NCBI GenBank assembly: GCA_023423895.1
Contig: JAFAER010000097.1
Coordinates: forward strand, 1 to 64,000
Source: Pseudomonadota bacterium
Lineage (GTDB): Bacteria > Myxococcota_A > Polyangia > Polyangiales > Polyangiaceae
DNA: 64,000 bases
Direction: 5' to 3'
How positions within the stretch are numbered: position 1 is the first letter of the stretch; each line of letters opens with the position of its first letter. The position numbers and the translations under genes are program-made. Positions 52,504 through 61,699 of the stretch are shown here, piece by piece. The notes under the pieces are model-generated. The model searched no databases. It was not told the origin of the DNA and saw only the letters and a program-made list of their open reading frames with translations.

Positions 52504-54384
52504 CTAAGCGGAGCGCGACCTGCGGCGTGACAGGGCCGCCGCGAGCGCCACGACGAGGAGGGCCGCCGTGCCGCCGCTCGGATACGAGCTCATGTCGGCG
52601 GCCTGACAGCCACCGCCCGAGCCGTCGTCCGGGCCCGCGTCGCGACTCGAAGGGTCGCCGCCGTCGCTCGACGGCTCTTCGTCCGGCGTCGCTCCGGAGT
52701 CCGAAGGGGGGCCGGCGTCGGTCGGCCCAGCGTCCGCCGACGATCCGCCGTCCGGCGTGCCTCCGCCCGGCTTCGTGATCGCGAAGCTCACGGTGTTCGA
52801 CGCGGGCCCCGTGCCCTTGGCGTTCTTCGCCGAGACGGTGCACGTGTACGTGCCGAGGGCGAGGTCCTCCAGGACGATCGGCGACGCCGTGGACTCCTTG
52901 GTGAGCGCTCCGTTCTGGCAAGAGGCGTCGTACGCGAGGGCCATGCCTCCGTCGTCGAGCGGCGGAGCGAACGAGAGCGTCGCGTTCGTGCCGTCGACCG
53001 TCGCCATCACGTTTCTTGCCGCGCTGGGAAGCGCGCCCGGGATGATCTCGACGGCGGCGCTGTCCGGGCCGTCCCCGAGCTCGTTGGTCGCGTGGACCGT
53101 GCACGTGTACGTCGTGCCGTTGGTGAGCCCGTCCATCGTGACCGGCGGCACGAGCGCGGTGGTCACGGTGTGGCCGCCGGGATTGCACGTCACGGTGGAG
53201 GTGGTGGCGTTCGCGGGCGGAGCGAATCCGAAGGTGGCGGATCCACGGCCTGCCTCCACTTGCAGTCCGAGGGGGGCGTCGGGGCGACCCTGCTCGGTGC
53301 CGATCGTGACCGTGATTCGAGCGCCGATTCCGAGCGCATTGCGGAGCGCGAAGAAGTCCGCGTTCGAGCGTGGCGTCGAATACAGCGCGGTCAGCGCGAT
53401 GCGACCGACGAAGTGTCCGGTCTGCGCCGACTCGTACGCATTGCCGAGCTGCAGAGGCCCGGTCTCGCCGGCGCTGACGTTGCGCTGATCGTCGGGGCAG
53501 ACCTGGGTGTCACGGACGAGTGAGTTGTCGATGAAGAGCCCGTGCGTGCCTTCGGAACGGTGCACGCCGAGGAAGTGCCAGGCGTTCGGGGTGATGCCGC
53601 TCCTGGTGTTGGTGCATCGATCGTCGCCTTGCGCCGTGACGAGCGAGAACGGCCTGGCCTGGCCCGCGAGGTTCACGCCCCAGCCGCTGGTCCCGTCCGA
53701 TTTGTACGTGCCGATCACCCCATGCATCATGCTGACGTCGGTCGGCATCGCGATGCTGATGACGGAGAAGTCGCCCGTGCCGAACGAGGGCTTCGTCGAC
53801 GTACGCGTCACTCGGCTGTTCGGGCCGAAGCCGGTGAGGGCGCTCGTCCCGGTGCGAAAGCCGCTCGTCCACGTCACGTCGCCGGTCAGCGTGAGATCGT
53901 ACCCGCCGACGTGGTCCGTGAGCCTCGTTCCGGCGCCTTCCGTGAACGTGTAGAGAGCAACGAGGCCCGATCCGAAGAGCGGAGCAGGATCGTTCACGCG
54001 CGTGGCGGCCGGGTTGCCGTAGTAGAAGAACATCGACGAGGTCCCTGCAGGCACTCCTGCCGGGAGCTTCACCCAGATCTTCGTCGCCGTCGTGCCGAGG
54101 CCGCTGTCCACCCACGCGTCGAGGACGTTGCAAGCCTGATCGGCGAATCGAAGGTCCCCTCCGGAGGCCTGGAGCTTCCCGGTTGCGACCAGCGCGGCCG
54201 TATCGACCGTGACGAGGGCGAGATGCTCCGGCTGCGCCGTGCCCTCGTTGTCGAACGTCACCGGCGCTCGGTGATGCCAGTCCGCCAGCCCGCCGGGGCA
54301 AGCGGCTTCAGCCAGCTCTGGTACGAGGGTCACACCGAGGGCGCAGGCCGACGAGAAGAGAAGCGCACACCGAGCTCGATCCAT
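52504..54384 (-). CDS. Secreted DUF2341/LamG/FN3 protein with MYXO-CTERM signal
   Basis: A 626-residue exported protein (signal peptide to about residue 28). The N-terminal region (about 30-150) is DUF2341-like; a LamG/concanavalin-type jelly-roll with GFRTGTSALTGFGPNS-like strands follows (about 150-350). Two fibronectin type III domains (about 365-545) precede an acidic/Pro-rich linker. The C-terminus has a Cys (GGGCQAAD), a hydrophobic helix (AALLVVALAAALS) and RRRSRSA: a MYXO-CTERM sorting signal, cleaved and lipid-anchored at the cell surface in myxobacteria. LamG and FN3 modules suggest carbohydrate or matrix binding. ATG 54384. Confidence 0.8.
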   Translation of the reverse strand: MDRARCALLFSSACALGVTLVPELAEAACPGGLADWHHRAPVTFDNEGTAQPEHLALVTVDTAALVATGKLQASGGDLRFADQACNVLDAWVDSGLGTTATKIWVKLPAGVPAGTSSMFFYYGNPAATRVNDPAPLFGSGLVALYTFTEGAGTRLTDHVGGYDLTLTGDVTWTSGFRTGTSALTGFGPNSRVTRTSTKPSFGTGDFSVISIAMPTDVSMMHGVIGTYKSDGTSGWGVNLAGQARPFSLVTAQGDDRCTNTRSGITPNAWHFLGVHRSEGTHGLFIDNSLVRDTQVCPDDQRNVSAGETGPLQLGNAYESAQTGHFVGRIALTALYSTPRSNADFFALRNALGIGARITVTIGTEQGRPDAPLGLQVEAGRGSATFGFAPPANATTSTVTCNPGGHTVTTALVPPVTMDGLTNGTTYTCTVHATNELGDGPDSAAVEIIPGALPSAARNVMATVDGTNATLSFAPPLDDGGMALAYDASCQNGALTKESTASPIVLEDLALGTYTCTVSAKNAKGTGPASNTVSFAITKPGGGTPDGGSSADAGPTDAGPPSDSGATPDEEPSSDGGDPSSRDAGPDDGSGGGCQAADMSSYPSGGTAALLVVALAAALSRRRSRSA

Positions 54385-54646
54385 CCAGGCACTCCAAGCA
54401 AAGAAAAGAGAGAAGGCATGTCGAGCACTCCGCGCCGAAGACAGCAGCAGGCGAATCGCGAATCACGAAGCGAGCGCTGCGAGCGTCGAAGGGTGCTCCC
54501 CCGAATCGTCGGATGGATGCTTCGGCACCGGCGAGTTGATCGCCTTTTCGGCACGGAGTTGCCGCGCAGGCGCTCGCCGGGCCCGTTTGGGCATGCCTCT
54601 GCCCTGGATGGGAAGGTGTTTGCCGTCTCGCCCAGGAGCGTCGGGA

Positions 54647-55324
54647 TCAGTCGGAGCGACGCGCGAGGGGGCGCGGCGGCGTCGGGTCGGTGAGCTCGCG
54701 CTCCGGCTCGGCTTCCCGTCCCTCGTCCACGTGCGGATCGAGCGCCGCCTCGCCGATGCGGACACGCGCGGTGCTGGCCGCAGTTGCTTCGAGGATGCTC
54801 CGTGCGAGCGCGTGGGGATCGTGTGCGCCGAGGACGACCTTCTTCTCCTTCTTGCGGTCCTTGCCGCCGCGGTAGGTGATCTCGACGACGCTGCCGCTGC
54901 CCGGGACGTAGGCCCAGCTCCCGTCCAGGCCGCGACGGATCCCCCAGCCGCCGTACTTCAGCCAGTCGTAGTCGACGACCTTGCACGCGACGATGGTCTC
55001 GAGCGGGATGGTCGGACCCCAGAGGCCGTACTTCGCGTGGACGGCGCGCTCGGTGACGACGAAACGAAGGACGCCGAGCATCACGGCGAGAACGAAGAAC
55101 GCCAGGCCGAGGAGCCCCATGCCGGCGACCCAGAAGGGGATGATCGACTCGGGCATCGGGCGCGCAGAGCCGCTGTTCAAGAACGGAAGCGAGATGGCCT
55201 GGAAGAGCATGAAGACGCCAACGGCGCTCAGCAGAAGGGCCATCTTGCGCGACACGCGTTTGTCGCGGTGCAGGATCTTCGAGCCGTCCTGCATGTACTT
55301 CGCCTCGAACGCGTCGTCCTTCAT
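54647..55324 (-). CDS. Two-TM membrane protein with PH-like domain
   Basis: A 225-residue inner-membrane protein. TM helices are near 29-49 (LLLSAVGVFMLFQAISLPFL) and 65-90. The soluble part (about 92-170) has strands such as VTERAVHAKYGLWGPTIPLETIVACKVVDYDW typical of small bacterial PH-like domains. The C-terminus is charged and Pro-rich. No function is known. ATG 55324 fits with GAGGA upstream at 8-10 nt. It lies 41 bp downstream of the arsR-type gene on the same strand and may be co-transcribed. Confidence 0.7.
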   Translation of the reverse strand: MKDDAFEAKYMQDGSKILHRDKRVSRKMALLLSAVGVFMLFQAISLPFLNSGSARPMPESIIPFWVAGMGLLGLAFFVLAVMLGVLRFVVTERAVHAKYGLWGPTIPLETIVACKVVDYDWLKYGGWGIRRGLDGSWAYVPGSGSVVEITYRGGKDRKKEKKVVLGAHDPHALARSILEATAASTARVRIGEAALDPHVDEGREAEPERELTDPTPPRPLARRSD

Positions 55325-55365
55325 CCCACGTGCATCCTCCTCGCTACCGAGCGCCGGCGGGACCA

Positions 55366-55692
55366 CTACCGCTCGAGCTCGCGCTTCATCTTCATCAGTA
55401 GATCCACCGCGGCCGTTGCGTAGGGGGAAATCCACCGATCGTGAATTTCTCTGAACGGTGCCGCGTTCAGGTAATTCCAACGCTTGCGCCCCTCGCGCCG
55501 CGCGATGACGAGCCCGGCCTTCTCGAGCACGCCGATGTGCTGCATCACGGTGCAGCGGTCGAGCGAACGCGCGAAGTGATCGCAGAGCTCACCCGTCGTG
55601 CGCGGGGCCTCCTTCAAGAGGTCGAGGATCTCGCGTCGCCGCGAGTCCGCCAGGGCCTTGAAGAGCAGGTCGTCCTGCTCCGCTCTTGACAT
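55366..55692 (-). CDS. ArsR/SmtB-family transcriptional regulator
   Basis: A 108-residue winged-helix protein: KALADSRRREILDLLKEAPRTTGELCDHFARSLDRCTVMQHIGVLEKAGLVIARREGRKRW contains the recognition helix (TVMQHIGVLEKAGLV) and beta wing. Two cysteines (near residues 38 and 50) are present but not in the ArsR ELCVCDL arrangement, so the inducer may not be a metal. In this group a partner AHSA1 gene often lies next door, as here (divergent, 55 bp between starts). ATG 55692 overlaps the proposed operator. Confidence 0.88.
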   Translation of the reverse strand: MSRAEQDDLLFKALADSRRREILDLLKEAPRTTGELCDHFARSLDRCTVMQHIGVLEKAGLVIARREGRKRWNYLNAAPFREIHDRWISPYATAAVDLLMKMKRELER

Positions 55693-55709
55693 GTTATAAA
55701 AGTATAACA
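55692..55709. promoter_or_regulatory. Inverted repeat TGTTATA-N4-TATAACA, likely ArsR operator
   Basis: A perfect 7-bp inverted repeat in an AT-rich island that is unusual for the window. It covers the last base of the arsR-type start codon and the space between the divergent regulator and AHSA1 genes, so it can control both. Confidence 0.65.
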
Positions 55710-55747
55710 CATTAACGGGCGTCCAACCACGCCGGGAGAAGGCCGCC

Positions 55748-56188
55748 ATGAAGCTCGCGTTCCAGGTTCAGCTGAAGATCCAGAAGCCCATCGCAGAGGT
55801 GTTCGACGCCGTCGTCGATCCGAAGAAGCTGAGCGGCTACTTCATCCAGGCGGCGAACGCCCCGCTCGAAGAGGGCAAGACCGTGAAGTGGCGCTTCGCG
55901 GAGGTGCCGGGCGAGCACGACGTCGTCGTCCGTCAGGTGGTCGCGAACGAGCGCATCGTCTTCGAATGGGAGGCGGCCGAAGGCGGGTACAACACGCGCG
56001 TCGAGATGACGTTCAAGCCGCTCGATGCGAAGAGCACGATGGTGCAGATCGGCGAGTCCGGCTGGCGCGAGACCGACGAGGGCCAGAAGGCCTCCTACGA
56101 CAACTGCGGGGGCTGGATGCACATGATGCTCTGCCTCAAGGCGTACCTCGAGCACGGCATCAATCTCCGCGCAGGCGGAGCCTTCTGA
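55748..56188 (+). CDS. AHSA1/SRPBCC-domain protein
   Basis: A 146-residue START-like protein: KPIAEVFDAVVDPKKLSGYFIQA at the N-terminus, VVRQVVANERIVFEWE and KSTMVQIGESGWRETDEGQKASYDNCGGWMHMMLCLKAYLEHG at the C-terminal helix. Members bind hydrophobic ligands or act as stress-type partners of ArsR regulators. ATG 55748 has GGAGAAGG just upstream. Divergent from the ArsR gene and very likely under its control. Confidence 0.88.
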   Translation: MKLAFQVQLKIQKPIAEVFDAVVDPKKLSGYFIQAANAPLEEGKTVKWRFAEVPGEHDVVVRQVVANERIVFEWEAAEGGYNTRVEMTFKPLDAKSTMVQIGESGWRETDEGQKASYDNCGGWMHMMLCLKAYLEHGINLRAGGAF

Positions 56189-56191
56189 TCG

Positions 56192-57358
56192 TCAGGGTCG
56201 GACGAGCGCGATGAAACCGACGCGTGGCTCGATGAACCACGACGGATGCTCGACGATCCCGCGGGCGGTCTCGTAGGAGAACGACGTCGGCTGGACCAAC
56301 ACGTCGGCGCCGACCGCGAGGCCGAGGCGCACGGGAAACGAGCGCGACGGCGCCCATGAGATGCGGACCTCGGCGGTGCCGGCCGCGGTCGTCAGCGTGG
56401 CGGGCGGCGTCGGCGCGAAGCTCGCGTCGCGCGCGAAGGCCGCCCGGCGAAAGATGATCGCGCCGGCTGCGGCGAGCCCTTCGAGCTCGAGCTCGGTCGT
56501 GCGCGCAAAGGTGTACCGCGCGAACGTGTACCCGAAGAGGACGTTCGCGCTGTGCCGGCTCACGTCGAGTGATGCGAGCCCGTCGTGTGTTCGGCTGGGC
56601 AGGCCGAGCGTCCCGCGCGCGAGCGCGGCCCAGCGTCCGTAGCGAGCGCCGCCTTCGAGCACGCCGCTGCGCGCGCCGGCCGAGCTCCGCCCGTCGATCG
56701 TCACTTGCCAGCCGGCACCGACGAACGGCCGCCACGACGCGGGCTCTTCGGCTGGCGGGGTCGGTCGCGGTCGGGGTCGCTCGCGCCGCGGCGGTCGCGA
56801 CGGCGGAGGTCCCGCCGGGGCGGGCATCGCCTCGGTCTGCCGAGGGGGCTCGTTTCGCGTGAGCTCCTCGTCCGGTACGCCGAGCGTCGCGCCCGACTCG
56901 AATGCCAGGAGCGCGTTGCGCACGACGAGGGAGGCGGCCTCCAGCATGGCCGAGGTGGAGCGGGCCATCACGTCGTTCGGCGTGGTCGCGACCGGGCGGA
57001 CGAGCACGCGCTCACGCGAGGGTAGGGCGATGAAGACGACCGGGCCCGCCTCGCGTGGGTGCTCGAACCACACGACCATCGCGGCCCCCGAACGTGTGGC
57101 GAGCGCGCGGGCGCGGGCGAGGCGTCCGGTCATCGTCGCTTCGAGCGCGGCGTCGGAAGCGCGCTCGACCGTCGCCGGCAGATCGCTGACCTGCCCCACG
57201 GTACGTTCGAACAGCGCCTCGTCCAGCGGGACGACCGTCCGGACCACGACCCGGACGGGCTGCGCCTCCGCCCGTGCCTCGCCCGTGACTGCGAGAGGGA
57301 GCAGGAACGCGAGCACCACCGCGAACCGGCGCGGCCGTGCTTCACGCGCTCCTCTCAT
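56192..57358 (-). CDS. Putative exported barrel-type protein
   Basis: A 388-residue protein with a signal peptide (about 1-30, FAVVLAFLLPLAVTGEARAEA). The N-terminal domain (about 32-150) is alpha/beta (VVRTVVPLDEALFERTVGQVSDL), followed by a Pro/Arg-rich linker and a C-terminal strand-rich region (about 215-388) suited to an outer-membrane barrel; the C-terminal residue is Pro. The plan mirrors that of the protein encoded at 39909-40976. No ligand or function is known. ATG 57358. It converges with the AHSA1 gene, 3 bp between their stops. Confidence 0.68.
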   Translation of the reverse strand: MRGAREARPRRFAVVLAFLLPLAVTGEARAEAQPVRVVVRTVVPLDEALFERTVGQVSDLPATVERASDAALEATMTGRLARARALATRSGAAMVVWFEHPREAGPVVFIALPSRERVLVRPVATTPNDVMARSTSAMLEAASLVVRNALLAFESGATLGVPDEELTRNEPPRQTEAMPAPAGPPPSRPPRRERPRPRPTPPAEEPASWRPFVGAGWQVTIDGRSSAGARSGVLEGGARYGRWAALARGTLGLPSRTHDGLASLDVSRHSANVLFGYTFARYTFARTTELELEGLAAAGAIIFRRAAFARDASFAPTPPATLTTAAGTAEVRISWAPSRSFPVRLGLAVGADVLVQPTSFSYETARGIVEHPSWFIEPRVGFIALVRP

Positions 57359-57484
57359 TGGGCCGGGATCATCTCATGCATGCGTTGGAGCGTGCAACCG
57401 CACGTCGCGCGAGCCGACGCTCGAGCGGGCTACGGCTTCGATCGTCGTCGACAATCGGCGTTCCAGCGCTGATTATCGCGTCAA

Positions 57485-58597
57485 ATGGCCACGACCGCGG
57501 ACGAGCTTCGTGAGCGCCTGCAGCAGCGGATCGAGGAAGAACAGCTCGCCGACCCACGACTGAAGACCCTCGAGGCCTGGGTGCTCGGCCTTCCCGACGA
57601 GGAGGTCGCCGAGGCGATCGAGCTCGTCATGGTCGGCCTCGATGCGTCGCGGCGAGGCCGCCTCGCCGTCCTCCGGATCATCGATGATCAGTTTCGGCGT
57701 TCAGGCGAGTCCCTGGCCCACGCGGAGCGCGTCGCGTTCCTCCGCTGGGTCGTACGCTCGCGTGCGACGGACGGGCAGATCCGCGACACCCTGAGCGAGC
57801 TCCGAGCGGCGGACGAAACGACGCGCGAAGCCATTCTCGAGCGGCTCGCCGCGAGCGACGGCGACGCGCTCGTCTCGCTCGACAACGCGCACCCCGTTCT
57901 CGCTCACGCGTGGCGCGCCGCGCCCGCGGATGCACGCCCGACCGCGGCGGTGCATCGCGGCGAGCCCGAGCCGTTCATCGGTGCTCGCAACACCGTGCGC
58001 CTGGTCATCTTCTTCGCGCGCCGAGTCGAACATCTCGTCCCACGAGCGTCGAAGCCGGACTTCGATCGGCTCGTCAGCCTCGCCGAGAAGGCGGTCATCG
58101 CCGGTCGAACGGGGCCGGACCTGGGCCAGGCGATCGATCGCGCGCCGATGGACGGCCCGGTCGCGATCGCGCGGTCGGCTTGCGTCGAGGCGCGGAACGC
58201 GCTCATGCGCCCGGACATGGCGGGCGGAGCTGCGCGCCCCGCCGGCGTGAAGACGGTCGGGATCCTGCTCGAGGCAGAGGGCAAGAATGCGGTGCGCAGC
58301 TTCCTGTCCGACGTCGACGAGGAGCTTCGCCGGCTCGACGTCGTGCACGCGCTCGACCTCAGGAAGAAGACACCGACGAGCCCGATCGTCCGCGCCGTTC
58401 ATCGCGGTGCGGAGAAGGAGAACGGAAAAATCGTCTTGTGGCTCGCCGAGCTGGAGAACGGGCAACTTGGCCTGCTCTCCAAGCAAGGTGTTCGCTGGGC
58501 GTGGAACGAGGGAAGCCGCGACGACATCCTCGCGACGATCCCGGATGTTCACTTCGAGCGCGCCGTGATGGCGGCGCGCGGCGGAGCCGTCAGTTGA
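57485..58597 (+). CDS. Uncharacterised cytoplasmic protein
   Basis: A 370-residue soluble protein with no signal peptide or TM helix. The N-terminal part (about 1-115) is helical (ELRERLQQRIEEEQLADPRLKTLEAWVLG); the C-terminal part is mixed alpha/beta with GVKTVGILLEAEGKNAVRSFLSD. No motif or family was recognised. ATG 57485 has no strong ribosome binding site. Its 3' end overlaps the convergent IgGFc-type gene by 8 nt. Confidence 0.65.
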   Translation: MATTADELRERLQQRIEEEQLADPRLKTLEAWVLGLPDEEVAEAIELVMVGLDASRRGRLAVLRIIDDQFRRSGESLAHAERVAFLRWVVRSRATDGQIRDTLSELRAADETTREAILERLAASDGDALVSLDNAHPVLAHAWRAAPADARPTAAVHRGEPEPFIGARNTVRLVIFFARRVEHLVPRASKPDFDRLVSLAEKAVIAGRTGPDLGQAIDRAPMDGPVAIARSACVEARNALMRPDMAGGAARPAGVKTVGILLEAEGKNAVRSFLSDVDEELRRLDVVHALDLRKKTPTSPIVRAVHRGAEKENGKIVLWLAELENGQLGLLSKQGVRWAWNEGSRDDILATIPDVHFERAVMAARGGAVS

Positions 58598-60380
58598 CGA
58601 CGGGGACGCGGACCTCGTTCAGCGGCTTCGCCGCCATGCCCGCGACGTAGCCGTAGCTCGCGTAGTCGTCGAAGCCCCACACCGTCAGGCCGAACGGAGC
58701 GTCGCTGAAGGCGCGGTGGGCGCCGTTCGCGCATTCACCGACGGGCTGGCCGCGGAACACGAGGTCGACGCGCGCCATCTCGTAGTCGCTCGAGCCGACC
58801 TTCTGCCAGCCGGTGACGGTGCCGAGGCAGTCGAGCGTGACGTCCTTGCCTCCGCCGTTCGCGGTGGAGCGGACGAAGACGAGGTTCGTGTTCCCGAACG
58901 TGGGATCGGTCAGGAAGACGTAGTTCGAGATGAACTGATCGAGCGGCGGGACATTGACCCATTCGGGATCGCCGTGGCCGGACGTGGCGCCGCTCGCGTT
59001 CAGGCGATAGGGCGCGAGGTCCCCGGCGGTCATGTAGCTGCCGACGTAGACCGGGTGTGCCTTGTCCTGCGTGCGGATGACGAAGGGCCCTGGTGCGTTG
59101 AACTCGATCGTCTGGCCCCGCCCGATCGTCTTCGGCGCGTTCGGCACCTCGGGGTCGTAGCGGAGCTCCGTTCCGTCGACGACGCCGACGATGCGCCAGG
59201 GGACGATCTCCAGGTTCGTGTCGTTCGTCGAGCGGCGGTCGCGGTAGCGCGTCGCCACGTAGGCGTCGCCCATCTGGCTGATCGGCGGGACTGCCTGGTG
59301 GAGCGAGTCGCACGCGTCCTTGCCGAACGGGATGTCGGCGCACGAGTTGCCGCCGAGGAGCCCGATCGGGCGGTCCGATTCGACGAACGTCCCGTTCACC
59401 TCGTCGCGCTGCGAGAACTGCACGACCTCACCGCGCGCCAGCTTGGTCTTGTAGACCACGCCCGGGGGTGCGTCCGGCAGGTTCGGTCCTCCGCGCAAGG
59501 TCACCGAAGGAAGGAGGCTGACCGTCGTGTCGTCCTCGGCGGCGACGATCTGCATGTACGGGAAGAAGCCGCCGTTGAGCATGTCCGGGCTCGCCCCGTA
59601 CCCGTCGATCGCGACGTAGTTCTTTCCCCATGCCGAGACGGGCAAGAGCAGCGACGCGCTCGGGAAAAACGTCGCGGCGCCGCCGTACGGATAGATGTCG
59701 TACGCGATGACGGGCGCGGACGTCTCGAGGTGGAACGCCTTTCCGCGACCGCCGTTCGGGACCCACGCCTCTTCCACGATCGCGGCGCCGACCTCGTCGG
59801 GACACGGCGTTCCGGTCCAATCCTTGGGGCGACCGGACACCGGCTTGCGCGAGGAGAGAAAGGCGATCGCGATCTCGTTGGGCGGGAGCTTGCCGTCGGG
59901 GAGGAGCTCGTACGCGATGCTCCCTCCGGAGCCGCGGGGCCGTCGGATGTAGCTCGTCGAGATCTTGCGGTCGCCCCACGAGAGCGCGACGTCGACCGGC
60001 GCGTTCCACACGTTGGCGATCATCACCGCGTAGCAGGAGCCTTGCGAGATGACGACGTCGCTGGGGACCGTCGCGAAGTACTCGCAGCCGATCGTGCTCT
60101 GCTGCGCGAGCGCGGCCTCGCACGCGGGGACGCAGGCGCCCTTCAGGCATCCGAGGCCGGGCGAACACGCCGTCGCCTTGCCGTTGCAGTCGACCGTGGA
60201 GAGCAGATCGGTCGAGCACGTCGGCGGCTCGTTGCACGAAGGCGGCTCGAACGTCGTCGGGCCGGGCTCCGGAGCGGGGGTGAAGCCGGAGTTGCGTTCG
60301 CCGGTCGTGCCGCAGCCGGCGGCGAGAGCGGGCACCAGCGCGAACGGAGCGAGGAAGAGGAGGACGCGGGGCCGGATCAC
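58590..60380 (-). CDS. IgGFc-binding-type lipoprotein (cassette 2, gene 4)
   Basis: A 596-residue lipoprotein with lipobox ALAAGC (Cys about 23). After a cysteine-rich module (CNEPPTCSTDLLSTVDC) comes an IgGFc-binding-type domain: SLLLPVSAWGKNYVAID, VAAEDDTTVSLLPS, FVESDRPIGLLGGNSC, PFVIRTQDKAHPVYVGSYMTAG and YVFLTDPTFGNTNLVFVRS. These blocks align in order with the 47380-49137 product but most other positions differ. GTG 60380 overlaps the stop of the RCC1 gene by 4 nt. Confidence 0.78.
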   Translation of the reverse strand: MIRPRVLLFLAPFALVPALAAGCGTTGERNSGFTPAPEPGPTTFEPPSCNEPPTCSTDLLSTVDCNGKATACSPGLGCLKGACVPACEAALAQQSTIGCEYFATVPSDVVISQGSCYAVMIANVWNAPVDVALSWGDRKISTSYIRRPRGSGGSIAYELLPDGKLPPNEIAIAFLSSRKPVSGRPKDWTGTPCPDEVGAAIVEEAWVPNGGRGKAFHLETSAPVIAYDIYPYGGAATFFPSASLLLPVSAWGKNYVAIDGYGASPDMLNGGFFPYMQIVAAEDDTTVSLLPSVTLRGGPNLPDAPPGVVYKTKLARGEVVQFSQRDEVNGTFVESDRPIGLLGGNSCADIPFGKDACDSLHQAVPPISQMGDAYVATRYRDRRSTNDTNLEIVPWRIVGVVDGTELRYDPEVPNAPKTIGRGQTIEFNAPGPFVIRTQDKAHPVYVGSYMTAGDLAPYRLNASGATSGHGDPEWVNVPPLDQFISNYVFLTDPTFGNTNLVFVRSTANGGGKDVTLDCLGTVTGWQKVGSSDYEMARVDLVFRGQPVGECANGAHRAFSDAPFGLTVWGFDDYASYGYVAGMAAKPLNEVRVPVVN

Positions 60381-61699
60381 GGCGTGAACCTCACGGCAGT
60401 GGGGGTGGTGTGCAGGGTGAAGTCGCCGGTCCCGAGCTGACCGCGGCTGTTGAGACCCCAGCAGTAAGCGGCACCGTCGACGAGCACGGTGCATGCGTGG
60501 AACGCGCTGGTGACGACGCGCGCCGGCGCCTTGTCGGGGAGCCCCGTGACCTTCTCCGGGATGATCTGGACGGCGTCGAAGTCGCCCGTGCCGAGCTGGC
60601 CGTAGACGTTGCTGCCGAGGCAGCGGACGCTCTCGTCGGACAGAACGGCGCAGAACTGGGCGCTCGGTCCGATCGAGAGGTGCTGCACCTTCGCGCTCGT
60701 CGCGAACGAGACGGGTTCGGGGGTCACGGAGCCTCGCAGATCGATGAGCACGCCCCATCGGAACGCGCCTCCTCCGCCGGAGGCCGCGGCCGTTTCGCTC
60801 CAGCCGGCGAGGAACCCGGCCTTCTCGGGGTAGGGGAGCGGTCCGGGCGCCCCGAAGTCGAGCGAGATCTCGCGGCCGAGCATGTTCGTCTTCTGTGTCC
60901 CCGGTCGGCTGCGGCGTCCCCACGACAGGAGCGTGCCGTCCTCGGTGAGGGCGACCATGGCCGTGCTGCCGGCGGCGATCGACGTGATCTGCTTGCCGCC
61001 GAGATCGATCTTCGTCGGGGGTTGGACGGTATCGCCCGCATCGAGAAGCGACGGGAAACGTCCGGCCGTGTTGCGCCCCCAGCACATGATGTCGCCGCTC
61101 TCGCTCGCCAGCGCGGCGCACGCGATGCCGTCTCCCATGAATGCGGCGCGCGCCTTCGGCAGGCCGGCGATCGTGCGCGGCACGTCCGAGAACGTGGCGG
61201 ACTCGTCGGGCCCGAGCTGTCCGGCCTCGTTGTCGCCCCAGCATGCGACCGTGCCGTCTTCCGTCGTCGCGCAGTAGCCGTTGGGGCCGCCGGAGAGCTG
61301 CGTGACCTTGGACAGGTTCGCGACCGGCGCCGGGGCGCTGTCGACGTCGGCTTCGATCGGACCTCGGCCGAGCTGCCCACGGTCGTTCGTTCCCCAGCAG
61401 CGCACCGTGCCGTCCGCGAGCAGGGCGCACGTCGAGCGTTCGGCGGTCGCGAGCTCGACGACGCATGGCGTGACGGCGCACTGGATCTTCGGCGGCGGGA
61501 GATCGACGACCTCGGCGTCGCGAGGCCCGCCGTCGGGCGCGGGTCCAGTCTCCGGCTGCGCCGCGTCGGTCGACGCCTCCTCCCCGCCGTCCTGCTCGAC
61601 GATGGGCTGCACGTCGTCGTCGCTGCAGGCGACGAGCGCTGCCGGGAAGATCGCGGCGATCGCGGTCAGCGTGCCGAGCGCTGCACGATGAAGCCTCAT
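60377..61699 (-). CDS. RCC1-repeat lipoprotein (cassette 2, gene 3)
   Basis: A 440-residue lipoprotein (lipobox ALVAC, Cys about 25, then SDDD and an acidic spacer). RCC1 repeats with cysteine pairs are clear: CALLADGTVRCWGTNDRGQLGRG, CATTEDGTVACWGDNEAGQLG, CAVLSDESVRCLGSNVYGQLGTGDF and CTVLVDGAAYCWGLNSRGQLGTGDF; a fifth is degenerate. Five or six blades remain of a usual seven. ATG 61699 overlaps the preceding stop by 4 nt. It corresponds to the gene at 45962-47383. Confidence 0.82.
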   Translation of the reverse strand: MRLHRAALGTLTAIAAIFPAALVACSDDDVQPIVEQDGGEEASTDAAQPETGPAPDGGPRDAEVVDLPPPKIQCAVTPCVVELATAERSTCALLADGTVRCWGTNDRGQLGRGPIEADVDSAPAPVANLSKVTQLSGGPNGYCATTEDGTVACWGDNEAGQLGPDESATFSDVPRTIAGLPKARAAFMGDGIACAALASESGDIMCWGRNTAGRFPSLLDAGDTVQPPTKIDLGGKQITSIAAGSTAMVALTEDGTLLSWGRRSRPGTQKTNMLGREISLDFGAPGPLPYPEKAGFLAGWSETAAASGGGGAFRWGVLIDLRGSVTPEPVSFATSAKVQHLSIGPSAQFCAVLSDESVRCLGSNVYGQLGTGDFDAVQIIPEKVTGLPDKAPARVVTSAFHACTVLVDGAAYCWGLNSRGQLGTGDFTLHTTPTAVRFTP

